Shown piece by piece: positions 49,975 to 61,037 of a DNA stretch of 64,000 nucleotides. The DNA is from Yersinia bercovieri ATCC 43970 (lineage in GTDB: Bacteria; Pseudomonadota; Gammaproteobacteria; Enterobacterales; Enterobacteriaceae). The number at the start of each line of letters is the position of its first letter. Position 1 is the stretch's first letter. The stretch covers positions 2,418,001 to 2,482,000 of the forward strand of contig NZ_CP054044.1 of NCBI RefSeq assembly GCF_013282745.1. The letters are read 5' to 3'. Both the position numbers and the translations under genes were made by a program. The notes beneath the pieces are model-generated. The model saw nothing but the letters and a program-made list of their open reading frames with translations, did not search any database and was not told the origin of the DNA.

Positions 49975-51209
49975 ATCGGTTGCTCCTCTGCGGCATCTTT
50001 ACCTTGCGTGATCTCTTCCACCACCTGACTGAACATTTGGCGCATCCGCTGCTGGCGTGGTTCGGCTAAATCTGCCTCCTGTGCGAGCCTACGTTCAAAT
50101 ACATCGGCGACACTCAGCTCATTGAGTGTCTCTTTCTCTTGCCGCTCAATGCTGTTGTTACGCTGCTCTTTACTGCGACGTAATAGCACGACCTCAACGG
50201 GTAGATCTGCGGTCAGGGCCTGAATCCGCCGTTGAATATCAGTGAGATAGTCTTTGGTGGCAACTTCGATATCCAGCCAGACTGGTAAGCCCTGATGATC
50301 AACAAATTTAGCCAACTGCTGCTCGATTTGCTGCAAATCCCCTTTAATGAGCTGCATCGGCTGAAATTGCGGTATGAATAGCGGGGTCACTGATGCCAGG
50401 GTCTGTTGGGCAAACTCCACCAGATAGACACTTTTCTCTTTGCTCAATTCATCAAAACTCAGGGCAATGGGGGAGCCGCTGTAACGGATATGCTCGGTTT
50501 TAGCCACTTGCTGAGCCCGGTGAATGTGGCCCAACGCAATGTAATCTGCTGGTGGAAATGCTTGGGCGGGGAACGCATCCAGTGTGCCGATGTAGATATC
50601 ACGAACCGAGTCTGAGGTGGTGACACCTAGGGTGGTGAGATGCCCGGTGGCAATAATAGGTAGCGGCAAACCCAGTTCGGTGCGCAGTTCAATGGCCCGC
50701 TGATATAACGCCTGATAGTGGGCAGCAATGGCTTCTTGCAGTGCCAGCTGTTTTTGCCCGCCAGATTCGCCGGCTTGACTAGTCACCAAGTCCCGTGGTC
50801 GTAAGAAGGGAATTGCACAGAGTAAGGCCGCAGGTTGTTGCTGATGGTTTTTCAGCGTAATAATTTGTTGTTCGAGATTGCGACTGGCACAAGAGATCAC
50901 CGTGGTATTCAAATAGGAAAGCAAGTCACGTGATTCATTCAGTGTCGAGACTGAATCGTGATTCCCCCCTAGAACAACCAACTGGCAGCCCGTGGGCTGT
51001 AGCTCCACCACGAAGCGGTTATAGAGCTCGCGGGCATAACTAGGTGGGGAGCCGGTATCAAAGATATCACCAGCGACAATCAGCGCATCTACCTGATTTT
51101 CTTCAATCTGCCTAATGAGCCAGTGCAGAAATGCCTGGTGTTCGGCAGCCCGGCTTTTGGTGAAGAAGTGTTGGCCTAAATGCCAATCAGAGGTATGGAT
51201 AATGCGCAT
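49971..51209 (-). CDS. sbcD: SbcD, nuclease subunit
   Basis: 412 residues from ATG 51209 ([16 protein letters not shown]), preceded by GGGAG; ATG 51239 is rejected. Mre11-type metallophosphoesterase motifs: [51 protein letters not shown]. It supplies the Mn-dependent nuclease of the SbcCD complex. Coupled to sbcC and divergent from phoB. Confidence 0.97.
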   Translation of the reverse strand: MRIIHTSDWHLGQHFFTKSRAAEHQAFLHWLIRQIEENQVDALIVAGDIFDTGSPPSYARELYNRFVVELQPTGCQLVVLGGNHDSVSTLNESRDLLSYLNTTVISCASRNLEQQIITLKNHQQQPAALLCAIPFLRPRDLVTSQAGESGGQKQLALQEAIAAHYQALYQRAIELRTELGLPLPIIATGHLTTLGVTTSDSVRDIYIGTLDAFPAQAFPPADYIALGHIHRAQQVAKTEHIRYSGSPIALSFDELSKEKSVYLVEFAQQTLASVTPLFIPQFQPMQLIKGDLQQIEQQLAKFVDHQGLPVWLDIEVATKDYLTDIQRRIQALTADLPVEVVLLRRSKEQRNNSIERQEKETLNELSVADVFERRLAQEADLAEPRQQRMRQMFSQVVEEITQGKDAAEEQPI

Positions 51210-51395
51210 AAATCTCCCGCACGGCAGGTTATCAGTCAAAGAGAGTGGCGCTGATTATAAACGCTGACCGCAGGATGTCGCGGCTAAAACAGTCGCTTGA
51301 AGTAAATCTCCGAGACGTCTCGCAAACTTGGCTGCTGCATTTTGCAATTACTGTAAAATTTATCACTATGCTTATTGCGGGTAGAAGCGCGATGT

Positions 51396-51413
51396 TTTTC
51401 ATAAAAATGTCAC
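51396..51413 (+). promoter_or_regulatory. Pho box of phoB
   Basis: TTTTCATAAAAATGTCAC resembles the two 7-bp PhoB half-sites of the E. coli phoB promoter (TTTTCATAAATCTGTCAT). A -10 CATAAT follows at 51424-51429, and phoB starts 64 bp downstream. Autoregulation by phosphate starvation is implied. Confidence 0.85.
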
Positions 51414-51477
51414 AAAACTGACGCATAATGGCTCCCGAAATCAAATAGTGACCACTAACTTACTGGCAGGGTTGATG

Positions 51478-52167
51478 ATGGCAAGACGCATACTGGTGGT
51501 GGAAGATGAAGCGCCAATCCGTGAGATGGTGTGCTTTGTGTTGGAACAGAATGGTTACCAACCATTAGAAGCCGAAGATTATGACAGCGCAGTCACTCGT
51601 TTGTCGGAGCCTTTCCCTGATTTAGTGCTGCTGGACTGGATGCTGCCGGGTGGCTCGGGTATCCAATTTATTAAACATATGAAGCGCGAAGCATTGACCA
51701 GAGATATTCCGGTGATGATGTTGACAGCCCGTGGCGAAGAAGAAGATAGAGTCCGCGGTTTGGAAGTGGGTGCTGATGACTATATTACCAAGCCTTTTTC
51801 GCCGAAAGAGCTGGTGGCGCGCATCAAGGCGGTTATGCGCCGGATATCGCCAATGGCGGTGGAAGAAGTGATTGAAATGCAAGGGCTAAGCCTTGACCCC
51901 TCCTCACATCGGGTGATGGCTAACGAGCAAGCTCTGGATATGGGGCCGACCGAGTTTAAACTACTGCACTTCTTTATGACCCATCCTGAGCGTGTTTACA
52001 GTCGTGAGCAGTTGCTTAATTATGTCTGGGGCACTAACGTTTATGTAGAAGATCGGACGGTTGACGTGCATATTCGTCGACTACGCAAGGCGCTTGAAGT
52101 TGATGGTCATGACCGCATGGTACAAACTGTCCGGGGAACTGGATACCGTTTCTCAACGCGCTACTGA
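51478..52167 (+). CDS. phoB: PhoB, phosphate-regulon response regulator
   Basis: 229 residues from ATG 51478 ([20 protein letters not shown]), the same as E. coli; ATG 51475 would add one Met. Receiver domain with E9/D10, the phosphorylation site D53 in LLDWMLPGG and K105 in TKPFSP, followed by a winged-helix OmpR-type domain ([18 protein letters not shown]). First gene of phoB-phoR-pstS-like. Confidence 0.98.
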   Translation: MARRILVVEDEAPIREMVCFVLEQNGYQPLEAEDYDSAVTRLSEPFPDLVLLDWMLPGGSGIQFIKHMKREALTRDIPVMMLTARGEEEDRVRGLEVGADDYITKPFSPKELVARIKAVMRRISPMAVEEVIEMQGLSLDPSSHRVMANEQALDMGPTEFKLLHFFMTHPERVYSREQLLNYVWGTNVYVEDRTVDVHIRRLRKALEVDGHDRMVQTVRGTGYRFSTRY

Positions 52168-52191
52168 GTTTTCAGTGCCGGAGAATTCGTT

Positions 52192-53508
52192 GTGTTAGAA
52201 CGTTTATCGTGGAAAACGCTGGCTTTAGAGCTGGCCCTTTTTTGTTTGCCGGCATTACTGCTGGGTGCTTTTATCGGGTATCTCCCTTGGTTATTGCTGA
52301 TATCCGTGCTCGCGGCGCTAGTCTGGAACTTCTATAACCAACTTAAGTTATCTCACTGGCTGTGGTTAGACCGCAGCATGACCCCGCCTGCTGGCCGTTG
52401 GAGCTGGGAGCCGCTATTTTACGGCTTATACCAGATGCAACTGAGAAATCGTCGGCGTCGGCGCGAGTTGGCACTACTCATCAAGCGCTTTCGTAGCGGT
52501 GCCGAATCACTGCCGGATGCGGTGGTTATCACCACCATTGATGGCAATATCTTCTGGTGTAACGGCCTGGCTCAGCAACTGCTTGGGTTTCGTTGGCCGG
52601 AGGATAATGGTCAGCATATTCTTAACTTATTGCGCTATCCAGAGTTCAGCCAATATCTGCAACAGCAACTTTTTTCCCGCCCACTGACCCTGCAATTGAA
52701 TAATGGCTATTACGTTGAGTTTCGCGTGATGCCTTATTCAGAAGGGCAATTACTGATGGTCGCCCGTGATGTGACCCAAATGCGTCAGTTGGAAGGGGCG
52801 AGGCGTAACTTCTTTGCGAATGTCAGCCATGAACTGCGCACCCCCCTGACAGTATTGCAGGGCTATTTGGAAATGATGCATGACCAGGAGTTAGTCGGGC
52901 CATTGCGGGACAAAGCACTCGGGACGATGCAGGAGCAGACCAAGCGCATGGATGGGCTGGTTAAACAGCTATTGACGCTATCACGTATTGAAGCTGCACC
53001 TAATGTGGATATGAATGAGCGAGTGGATATTCCGTTGATGCTAAAAGTATTGCAGCATGAGGTACAGGCATTGAGTAATGGCCGTCACGAGATCACTTTT
53101 CGGGTAAATGAGCAGTTAAAGGTGTTTGGCAACGAAGATCAACTGCGCAGTGCTGTCTCGAATCTGGTCTATAACGCGGTTAATCACACCCCTGAGGGCA
53201 CCAAAATTGAGGTGTGTTGGCAGCAAACGCCACAAGGCGCACACTTTCAGGTCAGCGACAATGGGCCGGGAATTGGCCCGGAACATGTGCCACGGCTGAC
53301 CGAGCGTTTCTATCGGGTGGATAAAGCGCGCTCACGGCAAACGGGCGGTAGTGGGCTGGGGCTGGCGATTGTGAAGCACGCATTGAGCCACCACGATGCA
53401 CGTTTAGAGGTGATGAGTGAAATTGGTCTGGGCACGCGATTTATCTTTACCTTGCCGAACCGGTTGATTGTTCCCGCAGTTTTAGCCGAGAATGCAGTCA
53501 AATCCTAA
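52192..53508 (+). CDS. phoR: PhoR, phosphate-regulon sensor kinase
   Basis: 438 residues from GTG 52192. Two N-terminal membrane helices ([36 protein letters not shown]), a PAS domain ([24 protein letters not shown]), the H-box [20 protein letters not shown] near residue 213, and N, G1 and G2 boxes ([29 protein letters not shown]). It controls PhoB together with the Pst transporter. 24 bp after phoB. Confidence 0.97.
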   Translation: MLERLSWKTLALELALFCLPALLLGAFIGYLPWLLLISVLAALVWNFYNQLKLSHWLWLDRSMTPPAGRWSWEPLFYGLYQMQLRNRRRRRELALLIKRFRSGAESLPDAVVITTIDGNIFWCNGLAQQLLGFRWPEDNGQHILNLLRYPEFSQYLQQQLFSRPLTLQLNNGYYVEFRVMPYSEGQLLMVARDVTQMRQLEGARRNFFANVSHELRTPLTVLQGYLEMMHDQELVGPLRDKALGTMQEQTKRMDGLVKQLLTLSRIEAAPNVDMNERVDIPLMLKVLQHEVQALSNGRHEITFRVNEQLKVFGNEDQLRSAVSNLVYNAVNHTPEGTKIEVCWQQTPQGAHFQVSDNGPGIGPEHVPRLTERFYRVDKARSRQTGGSGLGLAIVKHALSHHDARLEVMSEIGLGTRFIFTLPNRLIVPAVLAENAVKS

Positions 53509-53514
53509 CACTGC

Positions 53515-54519
53515 ATGGATACTAAGCTGATGAGATGGGGGAAATGGGCGCTGTTCACTGCCATGCTAGGGGTTAGCTGTGGTGTTCTTGCGCAACAGGT
53601 GGAGCTATCACCGATGACGGCCGGGCACTCATCACTGCCCGTTTCAACAGCTGATACCTTGTCAGGTAATCTTTCCAGTGTTGGTTCTGATACCTTAGCC
53701 AACTTGATCTCCTTGTGGGCTGATGATTTCAATCAGCACTATCCCGGTGTTAATTTGCAGATACAGGCCGCAGGATCGTCCACTGCGCCTGCCGCGTTGG
53801 CAGCTGGGGCCGCTCAGCTCGGTCCTATGAGTCGGCCAATGAAAGCTGGTGAAGTTAGCGCATTTATCCAGCGTTATGGCTATCCGCCGCTGGCGGTCCC
53901 AGTGGCCGTCGATGCATTGGTGGTTTTTGTTCATCAGGACAACCCACTGAATAAACTGACTTTATCTCAGCTTGATGCCATTTTCTCGCAAAATCGCCGC
54001 TGCGGAGCACCTCGCCCGATTCAGCGCTTTGGTGAATTGGGGTTAACAGGTGACTGGGCGAATCGCGCTTTGCAGCGGTATAGCCGAAATTCAGCCTCAG
54101 GAACCTATGGCTACTTTAAGCATCGAGTGCTGTGTGATGGTGACTTTATGAATAATGTCAATGAGTTGCCTGGTTCAGCCTCCGTGGTGCAAGCAGTGGC
54201 GGGGTCATTAAATGGCATTGGTTATGCCAGTATTGGTTTTCGTAACAGTGGCGTTAAGTCATTGGCTCTGGCGGCTACTGGGCAGGATTTTGTCTTGCCG
54301 ACACCTGAAAATGTTAAAGATGGTCGCTATCCCTTGTCGCGCTATCTCTATATTTATATCAATAAGGCACCGGGCCAGCCGTTGGAACCGCTGACTGCGG
54401 CACTCCTTGAACGAGTTTTATCGCCAGAAGGGCAGAAACAAGCTACCCATGATGGCTATCTGCCTCTACCTCCTGATGTATTGACTCATACCCGAAAAGC
54501 ATTGGGCTTTGCTGGCTAG
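53515..54519 (+). CDS. PstS-family phosphate-binding-like periplasmic protein
   Basis: 334 residues (ATG 53515; ATG 53530 is also possible) with signal peptide WALFTAMLGVSCGVLAQQ. The body is a type 2 phosphate-binding fold: LSSVGSDTLANLISLWADDFNQHYPGVNLQIQAAGSSTAPAALAAGAAQLGPMSRPM, later SRNSASGTYGYFKHRVLCDGDF. It is not pstS itself, which sits with pstCAB elsewhere in enterobacteria. It starts 6 bp after phoR, so it is almost certainly cotranscribed with phoBR and induced by phosphate limitation. Confidence 0.88.
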   Translation: MDTKLMRWGKWALFTAMLGVSCGVLAQQVELSPMTAGHSSLPVSTADTLSGNLSSVGSDTLANLISLWADDFNQHYPGVNLQIQAAGSSTAPAALAAGAAQLGPMSRPMKAGEVSAFIQRYGYPPLAVPVAVDALVVFVHQDNPLNKLTLSQLDAIFSQNRRCGAPRPIQRFGELGLTGDWANRALQRYSRNSASGTYGYFKHRVLCDGDFMNNVNELPGSASVVQAVAGSLNGIGYASIGFRNSGVKSLALAATGQDFVLPTPENVKDGRYPLSRYLYIYINKAPGQPLEPLTAALLERVLSPEGQKQATHDGYLPLPPDVLTHTRKALGFAG

Positions 54520-54975
54520 TCTGCTTTCAATATCACTTTTCGCCCATACCATCGGGCGCTGTTTCCTGCGAATAAAACTCTCGGGTAACCGGTGATATTT
54601 TCAACCGATGAGTAGAGGGAGCAGGGTAAGAGTGACCATAAATTGTTAACTATTGGATATAAATGATACAAATCTTGTGGTGCATATTTCTCTAAATCTG
54701 GCACGATTAACTGGTTTGGTGAAATTATCTGGATGATGACTCTGCTTTTATGATCCTCACTTGCCTTTCCCCGCTATAAACTGTCTACTTACCGCCGTTG
54801 TTAGCCTATTCCACCTGCAAATAACTTCAAAAATACTGCATACTGACGAAATAGATTGCTTATTAACCGCCGGAGTTTGCGTTTATCAGAGCTTTGTATT
54901 GTTTCGATCACGTAGGGAAGGCCACAGCTTAGGACTTTTTCTTTTGATCATTTTAACTAGGCAACGCACATCACT
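54520..54975. other. Long leader region upstream of brnQ
   Basis: 456 bp with no convincing gene, repeat or strong hairpin. brnQ lacks a good ribosome site at ATG 54976, and the region may hold its promoter and regulatory sites; nothing specific was recognised. Confidence 0.4.
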
Positions 54976-56295
54976 ATGAGTCATCGTTTATCGTCTAAAG
55001 ATATTATGGCATTAGGTTTTATGACCTTTGCTCTATTCGTCGGGGCCGGCAATATCATCTTCCCGCCGATGGTAGGTTTACAATCGGGTGAACATGTTTG
55101 GATGGCAGCACTCGGCTTTCTGATTACCGCGGTTGGGTTACCGGTAATTACAGTTATCGCGCTGGCGCGTGTCGGTGGTGGTATTGATGCTCTGAGTACC
55201 CCGATTGGCCGCGGTGCCGGTCTGGTACTGGCAACTGTTTGCTATCTGGCGGTCGGCCCACTGTTTGCTACCCCCCGTACTGCAACCGTCTCGTTCGAAG
55301 TGGGTATTGCCCCTTTGACTGGAGATGGCCCATTGCCACTGTTTATCTATAGCGTGGTTTATTTCGCGCTAGTTATCGGAATTTCGCTATATCCGGGCCG
55401 CTTACTGGATACGGTCGGGCATATTCTAGCGCCACTGAAGATTTTAGCGCTGGCTATTCTAGGTATTGCTGCACTGATTTGGCCCGCAGGCCCATTGATT
55501 CCCGCCACGGATGCCTATCAGCAAGTTCCGTTCTCCTCCGGTTTTGTTAATGGCTATTTGACCATGGATACCTTGGGGGCCTTGGTCTTTGGTATCGTTA
55601 TCGTCAATGCAGCCCGTTCACGTGGTGTGGTTTCCTCACAGCTGCTGACGCGCTATACCATCTGGGCTGGATTGATTGCCGGTGTCGGTTTGACGTTGGT
55701 CTACCTGAGCTTGTTTAAGCTGGGTTCTAGCAGTGGCGCTTTGGTGCCGGATGCCCAAAATGGAGCGGTGGTGTTACATGCTTATGTGCAGCACACCTTT
55801 GGTGGGTTGGGAAGCGTATTCCTGGCTGCCTTGATATTCATCGCCTGTATGGTTACAGCCGTGGGCCTGACCTGCGCCTGTGCTGAATTCTTTGCTCAAT
55901 ACTTGCCGCTATCTTACCGGGCACTGGTGTTTATTCTCGGTATCTTCTCGATGATGGTGTCGAATCTGGGGTTGAGCCATCTGATTCAGATCTCTATTCC
56001 GGTTCTGACGGCAATTTATCCGCCATGTATCGTGCTGGTACTGATGAGCTTCACTCTACGCTGGTGGCATCACGCCTCACGCATCGTCGCTCCGGTCATG
56101 TTGGTCAGCTTACTGTTCGGTATCCTTGATGCGGTGAAAGCTTCCACCTTTGCGCACTTCTTGCCCGAATGGACGCAGCATCTGCCGCTGGCGGCACAGG
56201 GTCTGGCATGGTTATCACCTTCGCTGCTGGTATTCGTTGTCGTAGGGTTGTACGATCGCCTCTGCTGTCGTCAGGAAGTTGCTGCCAAGCAATAA
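54976..56295 (+). CDS. brnQ: BrnQ, branched-chain amino acid:cation symporter
   Basis: 439 residues, equal to E. coli BrnQ, with about 12 transmembrane helices. The family start [38 protein letters not shown] is clear. It imports leucine, isoleucine and valine through the inner membrane with Na+ or H+. Followed by a terminator, then proY. Confidence 0.96.
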   Translation: MSHRLSSKDIMALGFMTFALFVGAGNIIFPPMVGLQSGEHVWMAALGFLITAVGLPVITVIALARVGGGIDALSTPIGRGAGLVLATVCYLAVGPLFATPRTATVSFEVGIAPLTGDGPLPLFIYSVVYFALVIGISLYPGRLLDTVGHILAPLKILALAILGIAALIWPAGPLIPATDAYQQVPFSSGFVNGYLTMDTLGALVFGIVIVNAARSRGVVSSQLLTRYTIWAGLIAGVGLTLVYLSLFKLGSSSGALVPDAQNGAVVLHAYVQHTFGGLGSVFLAALIFIACMVTAVGLTCACAEFFAQYLPLSYRALVFILGIFSMMVSNLGLSHLIQISIPVLTAIYPPCIVLVLMSFTLRWWHHASRIVAPVMLVSLLFGILDAVKASTFAHFLPEWTQHLPLAAQGLAWLSPSLLVFVVVGLYDRLCCRQEVAAKQ

Positions 56296-56318
56296 CTGCA
56301 CAGCGATAGAATTTTTTT

Positions 56319-56345
56319 AGCCACGGCTCACCCCCGTGGCTTTTT
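56319..56345 (+). terminator. Intrinsic terminator of brnQ
   Basis: AGCCACGG pairs with CCGTGGCT (56334-56341) and TTTT follows. It lies 23 bp after the brnQ stop. Confidence 0.9.
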
Positions 56346-56370
56346 GCTGAAAAAAGACGGGACTTTATTC

Positions 56371-57762
56371 ATGGAATTACCAGTCAAAAATAAGCTAAAA
56401 CGCGGCCTAACGACACGCCATATCCGCTTTATGGCATTGGGGTCAGCAATAGGTACAGGCTTATTCTATGGTTCGGCTGATGCAATAAGAATGGCGGGGC
56501 CAAGCGTATTATTGGCATACCTGATTGGTGGCGTGGTGGCATTTATCATCATGCGCGCCTTGGGCGAAATGTCAGTGAATAACCCGCAGGCCAGCTCGTT
56601 CTCGCGCTATGCACAAGATTATCTGGGGCCGATGGCCGGCTATATCACCGGCTGGACCTACTGTTTTGAGATTCTGATTGTGGCGATTGCCGATGTGACC
56701 GCTTTTGGTATCTATATGGGGGTCTGGTTCCCGCAGGTAGATCACTGGGTATGGGTGCTAAGTGTGGTTCTGATCATTGGCGCGGTCAATATGATGAGCG
56801 TTAAGGTCTTTGGCGAGCTGGAGTTTTGGTTTTCATTCTTCAAAGTTGCCACCATTATTATCATGATCTTGGCCGGTATCGGTATCATCATTTGGGGTAT
56901 TGGCAATGGTGGGCAGCCAACCGGTATCCATAATTTATGGACCAACGGCGGCTTCTTTAGTAATGGTTTTGTTGGCATGATCCTATCATTGCAGCTGGTG
57001 ATGTTTGCTTACGGTGGTATTGAGATTATTGGTATTACTGCAGGTGAAGCTGAGAACCCGAAAAGCTCCATTCCGAAAGCTATTAACTCCGTGCCGTGGC
57101 GTATTCTGGTGTTCTATGTCGGTACGCTGTTTGTCATTATGTCAATTTACCCGTGGAATCAAGTTGGCACCAATGGCAGCCCGTTTGTACTGACCTTCCA
57201 GCATATGGGGATTACTGTTGCTGCGGGTATTTTGAACTTTGTGGTTATCACCGCCTCGTTATCTGCTATTAACAGTGATGTGTTTGGTGTTGGGCGCATG
57301 TTGAACGGGATGGCAGAGCAGGGCCATGCACCCAAAGCTTTTGCGGCGATCTCTAAACGCGGTGTGCCGTGGGTTACGGTGTTGGTGATGATGGGGGCCA
57401 TGCTGACGGCGGTTTACCTCAATTACATCATGCCGGAAAATGTGTTCCTGGTGATCGCTTCACTCGCGACCTTTGCGACAGTTTGGGTGTGGATTATGAT
57501 CCTGTTCTCTCAGATTGGTTTCCGCCGCTCGCTGAGCAAAGAGCAAATTAAGGCACTGGATTTCCCACTACGTGGTGGCACCTTTACATCAGTTCTGGCT
57601 ATCATTTTCCTGGTGTTTATCATCGGCCTGATTGGTTGGTTCCCAACGACTCGAGTCTCACTGTATGTCGGGCTAGTGTGGATAGCGCTGTTGCTGGTGG
57701 GGTATTACTTCAAGGTCAACCATCAGAAAAAACAGATAGAGCCGGCGAAACAAGCGGAATAA
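56371..57762 (+). CDS. proY: ProY, proline-specific permease (APC family)
   Basis: 463 residues from ATG 56371 ([39 protein letters not shown]); an ATG at 56344 lies inside the brnQ terminator. Twelve transmembrane helices of the amino acid-polyamine-organocation type; the helix 1 loop GSAIGTGLF is the substrate-site signature. In E. coli proY is a cryptic proline transporter next to malZ, as here. Confidence 0.94.
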   Translation: MELPVKNKLKRGLTTRHIRFMALGSAIGTGLFYGSADAIRMAGPSVLLAYLIGGVVAFIIMRALGEMSVNNPQASSFSRYAQDYLGPMAGYITGWTYCFEILIVAIADVTAFGIYMGVWFPQVDHWVWVLSVVLIIGAVNMMSVKVFGELEFWFSFFKVATIIIMILAGIGIIIWGIGNGGQPTGIHNLWTNGGFFSNGFVGMILSLQLVMFAYGGIEIIGITAGEAENPKSSIPKAINSVPWRILVFYVGTLFVIMSIYPWNQVGTNGSPFVLTFQHMGITVAAGILNFVVITASLSAINSDVFGVGRMLNGMAEQGHAPKAFAAISKRGVPWVTVLVMMGAMLTAVYLNYIMPENVFLVIASLATFATVWVWIMILFSQIGFRRSLSKEQIKALDFPLRGGTFTSVLAIIFLVFIIGLIGWFPTTRVSLYVGLVWIALLLVGYYFKVNHQKKQIEPAKQAE

Positions 57763-57789
57763 TGCTGAGTTGAACTGCATATCAAACAG

Positions 57790-57989
57790 GGAGATTTTAT
57801 CTCCCTGAGGTTGCTGACAAAGTACCCGCGACGGAGAGAACAGGCAGATCGTAAAGACGCCGTAAATACTTCCCTGTAGGCTCGAGCCGCGCCATCCCTG
57901 GCGCGGACGCTTTACTCTTCTGTCTGTCCTCGCCGTTCAAGCTCGAGTCATTGGGGTTTGTCAACGGTCTGAGGGAGATTTTATCTCCC
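57790..57989. repeat. 200-bp MITE-like element with hairpin ends
   Basis: Both ends carry the same 18-bp hairpin AGGGAGATTTTATCTCCC (57790-57807 and 57972-57989). Just inside, the ends continue as inverted repeats: TTTGTCAxC and CTxAGGGAG appear on both sides when one is reversed. The middle holds a perfect CCGCGCCA/TGGCGCGG hairpin (57887-57906) and TCGAG motifs. No coding capacity. The right hairpin plus its T8 run (57992-57999) probably ends proY transcription. It could belong to the Yersinia palindromic (YPAL) repeats, but this was not checked. Confidence 0.8.
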
Positions 57990-58067
57990 GCTTTTTTTTG
58001 CTCAATGTAATAGTGTTAAGCCTGCAATTTCATCACTCTGTAACTCAATAAGTCTCTCCGCCCCCGA

Positions 58068-58100
58068 CCTCATCCCCGATATTTATGCGGATAGATGAGG
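58068..58100. promoter_or_regulatory. MalT boxes upstream of malZ
   Basis: CCTCATCCCC (58068-58077) is the exact reverse complement of the MalT box GGGGATGAGG; ATAGATGAGG (58091-58100) is a weaker box in the opposite orientation. malZ is a MalT-dependent gene in E. coli. Confidence 0.65.
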
Positions 58101-58144
58101 GTAAGCCCTCCATAACGTGGCATTGTTTATACCGGTTACATTTA

Positions 58145-58197
58145 ACAGGTGAATGTGTCTATTACAGGTGAATGTGTCTATTACAGGTGAATGTGTC
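58145..58197. repeat. 19-bp direct repeat, nearly three copies
   Basis: ACAGGTGAATGTGTCTATT starts at 58145, 58164 and 58183; the third copy ends after 15 bp. It lies between the MalT boxes and malZ. Too short and without spacers for CRISPR; possibly a slippage product or a set of operator sites. Confidence 0.9.
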
Positions 58198-58262
58198 GCG
58201 GCGTTAATGTCTGCACCAGATAGCCTTAACAGCAATCGTTTTGGTTAAAGCAGGAGAATTTT

Positions 58263-60086
58263 ATGCTGAGTGGTTGGCATCTACCGGTCCCGCCGTTTGT
58301 TCGTCAGCGGGGCGACGCATTACACATCACGCTATGGCTGCAAGGTGAAAACCTGCCCACACAGGTTTTCTTACGCTGCGAACCAGATAATGAAGAGTGG
58401 TTGCTCACGATGAAGGGGCAGCAACGTGATGGTTTCTGGTGTTATCGCGCGACCTTACCACTAGATGTTGGCCAGCCTACCCGGCGCTACTGTTTCAAAC
58501 TGCTGTGGCGTGACGACCAACAGTGGTTCGGCCCGTTAGGATTTTCAGTGGTTCCCCCGGCGCAATTGGCGCAGTTTGCCATTGATCTGCCTGATAGCGG
58601 CCCTGATTGGGTGGCTGACCAAGTTTTCTATCAAATATTCCCCGATCGTTTTGCCAGTAGTCAGGGTGAGCATGGCGTGCAGGATGGCAGTTATACCCAC
58701 CATGCTGCGGGTCATCCCGTCTCCCGCCGTGAGTGGCAGCAGCCGCTGGATGATATGAATGCCGCCTCGACATTCTATGGTGGCGATCTGGCGGGTATCA
58801 CCCAAAAACTCCCTTATTTGCAACAGCTTGGTGTAACTGCGCTGTATCTAAACCCGATTTTTACTGCACCCAGTGTGCATAAATACGATACGCAAGATTA
58901 TTATCAGGTTGATCCCTACCTCGGCGGAGAGCCTGCTTTTCTGCAACTGCGCGCGGCAACCCGAGATGCGGGAATAAAATTGGTGCTCGATGGGGTGTTT
59001 AACCACACCGGTGACTCCCATCATTGGTTTGATCGCCATCAGCAAGGTACAAACGGCGCTTGCCATCATCCGGATTCGCCCTATCGTGGCTGGTTTAATT
59101 TCTTCCCCGACGGGCGGGCGCTGGACTGGAAAGGCAATGCCAGTTTGCCGAAACTAAACTTCGCGAATGACGGCGTGGTGAATCAAATTTATCGCGGTGA
59201 TGATAGTGTGGTGCGTTATTGGTTACGGCCCCCTTACAGCATTGATGGCTGGCGGTTAGATGTGGTGCATATGCTCGGGGAGGAGGGTGGAGCCTGCGGG
59301 AATTTACCGCATTTGGCTGGTATCTATCAGGCCGCGAAAGAGGAGAACCCGCAAGCCTATATTCTGGGCGAACACTTTGGCGACGCGCGCAATTGGTTAC
59401 ATGCTGGCGTGGAAGATGCGGCAATGAATTACATGGGATTTGCCTTGCCGGTACGCGGCTTCCTGGCGGGTATTGATGTGGCTTATCATCCGATAAAACT
59501 TAAAGCCGAGGATTGTGCCTACTGGATGGATGAGTATCGTGCCGGATTGCCTCATAGCCATCAGTTGCGCTTATTTAATCAGTTGGATAGCCATGATACC
59601 GCTCGTTTTATCACGCTGCTCAATGGTGATAAGGCCCGAATGCAAATGGCGCTGGTGTGGCTGTTTAGCTGGATTGGCGTACCTTGCTTATTTTATGGTG
59701 ATGAGATCGGTTTAGATGGCGGCAATGACCCATTCTGCCGTAAACCCTTCCCATGGGATGAGTCCCGGTGGGACGGTGAACTGCTGAAACTCTGTCAACG
59801 AATGGCGGCCCTCCGCCACAAAAGTAGAGCGCTGCGCCGCGGTGGTTGTCAGGTGATTCACGCCAGTGATGATTCTCTGGTATTTATCCGCAGCGACCAG
59901 CGCGAGCGTGTGATGGTGGCAATTCAACGTAATCACGACATAAATATAATGTTGCCCACCTCACCGTTGCTGAATGTGGCTGAGTGGCGGCGTCTGGAAG
60001 GGTTGTCCGAACTGGATGTTACTGAGGCTGGCGTCAATCTGCAATTGTTAGGTGAAAGTGTCACTTTGTGGCGAGGTCAGTCCTAG
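58263..60086 (+). CDS. malZ: MalZ, maltodextrin glucosidase
   Basis: 607 residues of GH13. An N-terminal starch-binding-like domain ([22 protein letters not shown]) precedes the catalytic barrel with [35 protein letters not shown] (nucleophile Asp), [13 protein letters not shown] (acid/base Glu) and [11 protein letters not shown]. It removes glucose from the reducing end of maltodextrins in the cytoplasm. Normal length. Start after AGGAG. Confidence 0.96.
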   Translation: MLSGWHLPVPPFVRQRGDALHITLWLQGENLPTQVFLRCEPDNEEWLLTMKGQQRDGFWCYRATLPLDVGQPTRRYCFKLLWRDDQQWFGPLGFSVVPPAQLAQFAIDLPDSGPDWVADQVFYQIFPDRFASSQGEHGVQDGSYTHHAAGHPVSRREWQQPLDDMNAASTFYGGDLAGITQKLPYLQQLGVTALYLNPIFTAPSVHKYDTQDYYQVDPYLGGEPAFLQLRAATRDAGIKLVLDGVFNHTGDSHHWFDRHQQGTNGACHHPDSPYRGWFNFFPDGRALDWKGNASLPKLNFANDGVVNQIYRGDDSVVRYWLRPPYSIDGWRLDVVHMLGEEGGACGNLPHLAGIYQAAKEENPQAYILGEHFGDARNWLHAGVEDAAMNYMGFALPVRGFLAGIDVAYHPIKLKAEDCAYWMDEYRAGLPHSHQLRLFNQLDSHDTARFITLLNGDKARMQMALVWLFSWIGVPCLFYGDEIGLDGGNDPFCRKPFPWDESRWDGELLKLCQRMAALRHKSRALRRGGCQVIHASDDSLVFIRSDQRERVMVAIQRNHDINIMLPTSPLLNVAEWRRLEGLSELDVTEAGVNLQLLGESVTLWRGQS

Positions 60087-60141
60087 TTGAGCGCTATAGT
60101 GAGTGCTAACTTAGTATTTAGTGCGCAGTAGAAGATATTCC

Positions 60142-60162
60142 AGCGGCTAAATGCCGCTTTTT
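60142..60162 (+). terminator. Intrinsic terminator of malZ
   Basis: AGCGGC-taaat-GCCGCT followed by TTTT, 56 bp after malZ. Confidence 0.9.
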
Positions 60163-60233
60163 CTTTGGGTGAGATACTATGTATAAGACGGGTGTAAACA
60201 GTTGGTCGGTAAACTCACCAAAGGGAAAATGAT

Positions 60234-60914
60234 ATGGGCACAACTAAAAGACAGGCATTGATTATTGGTGCATCGCGGGGCTTAGGGCTGGGGTTAGTTG
60301 ATGAGCTTAATCGCCGTGGCTGGTCAGTGACGGCGACGACACGCGGCGCGGCGAAAGATACCGGTGCGCATGCCGCCCATTGGTTAACATTAGATATTAA
60401 TCAGCCAGAAAGTATTAAGCAGTTCCTGCAACAGGTACAGGGCCAGAAGTTTGATCTGATATTTGTTAATGCGGGCATTTCGGGGCCAGAGCATCAATCA
60501 GCAGTGGATGCAAAACCCGAAGAGATTCTCGAGCTGTTCCAAACCAATGCTATTTCCCCCATCCGCATTGCTCAGCATCTGCTGGCGCAACGCAATCCAC
60601 CCCATAGCGTACTGGCCTTTATGTCTTCGCAGTTAGGCAGCCTTGGTCACAATGCTTCCGGCCATAAGCCGCTGTATTCCGCCAGTAAAGCGGCACTAAA
60701 TATGATGACCCGCAATCTGGTGGCTGAGGTAGCAGACCCAACACTGACCGTGCTATCTATTCATCCCGGTTGGGTAAAAACGGATATGGGCGGGGATGCG
60801 GCACCACTGACGATAGCGACCAGTGTCAAAGGGGTTGTTGACCAAATTGAACACGCTGCTGGCAAAGGAGGTCACGGTTTCATTGATTATCAAGGACATA
60901 CATTGCCGTGGTGA
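60234..60914 (+). CDS. Short-chain dehydrogenase/reductase, substrate unknown
   Basis: 226 residues with a Rossmann start (ALIIGASRGLGLGLVDELNRRGW, motif GxxxGxG) and SDR active-site residues: FVNAGISGP, FMSSQLGSL (Ser) and PLYSASKAALNMM (YxxxK), then SIHPGWVKTDMGG. Length suits a classical SDR. Its neighbours (malZ, ggt) give no hint of substrate. Confidence 0.85.
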   Translation: MGTTKRQALIIGASRGLGLGLVDELNRRGWSVTATTRGAAKDTGAHAAHWLTLDINQPESIKQFLQQVQGQKFDLIFVNAGISGPEHQSAVDAKPEEILELFQTNAISPIRIAQHLLAQRNPPHSVLAFMSSQLGSLGHNASGHKPLYSASKAALNMMTRNLVAEVADPTLTVLSIHPGWVKTDMGGDAAPLTIATSVKGVVDQIEHAAGKGGHGFIDYQGHTLPW

Positions 60915-60949
60915 TAGATGTGGTTGTGATGTAAATCAGTGAGTAATTT

Positions 60950-60980
60950 CCCCCATCGATACGTTGATGGGGGATGTTTT
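60950..60980 (+). terminator. Intrinsic terminator of the SDR gene
   Basis: CCCCCATC pairs with GATGGGGG (60966-60973), followed by ATGTTTT. Also lies 64 bp beyond the ggt stop on the other strand. Confidence 0.8.
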
Positions 60981-61037
60981 ACACGTCAATGCATCAGTCG
61001 CAGATGCTGGTTAGCCACCAATAGCTGTCAGTCACAG

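Noticed and set aside
54761..54979. 72-codon frame before brnQ
   Set aside because: No ribosome site or family likeness, and it overlaps the brnQ start in another frame.
58145..58197. CRISPR array
   Set aside because: Only three head-to-tail 19-bp units with no spacers.
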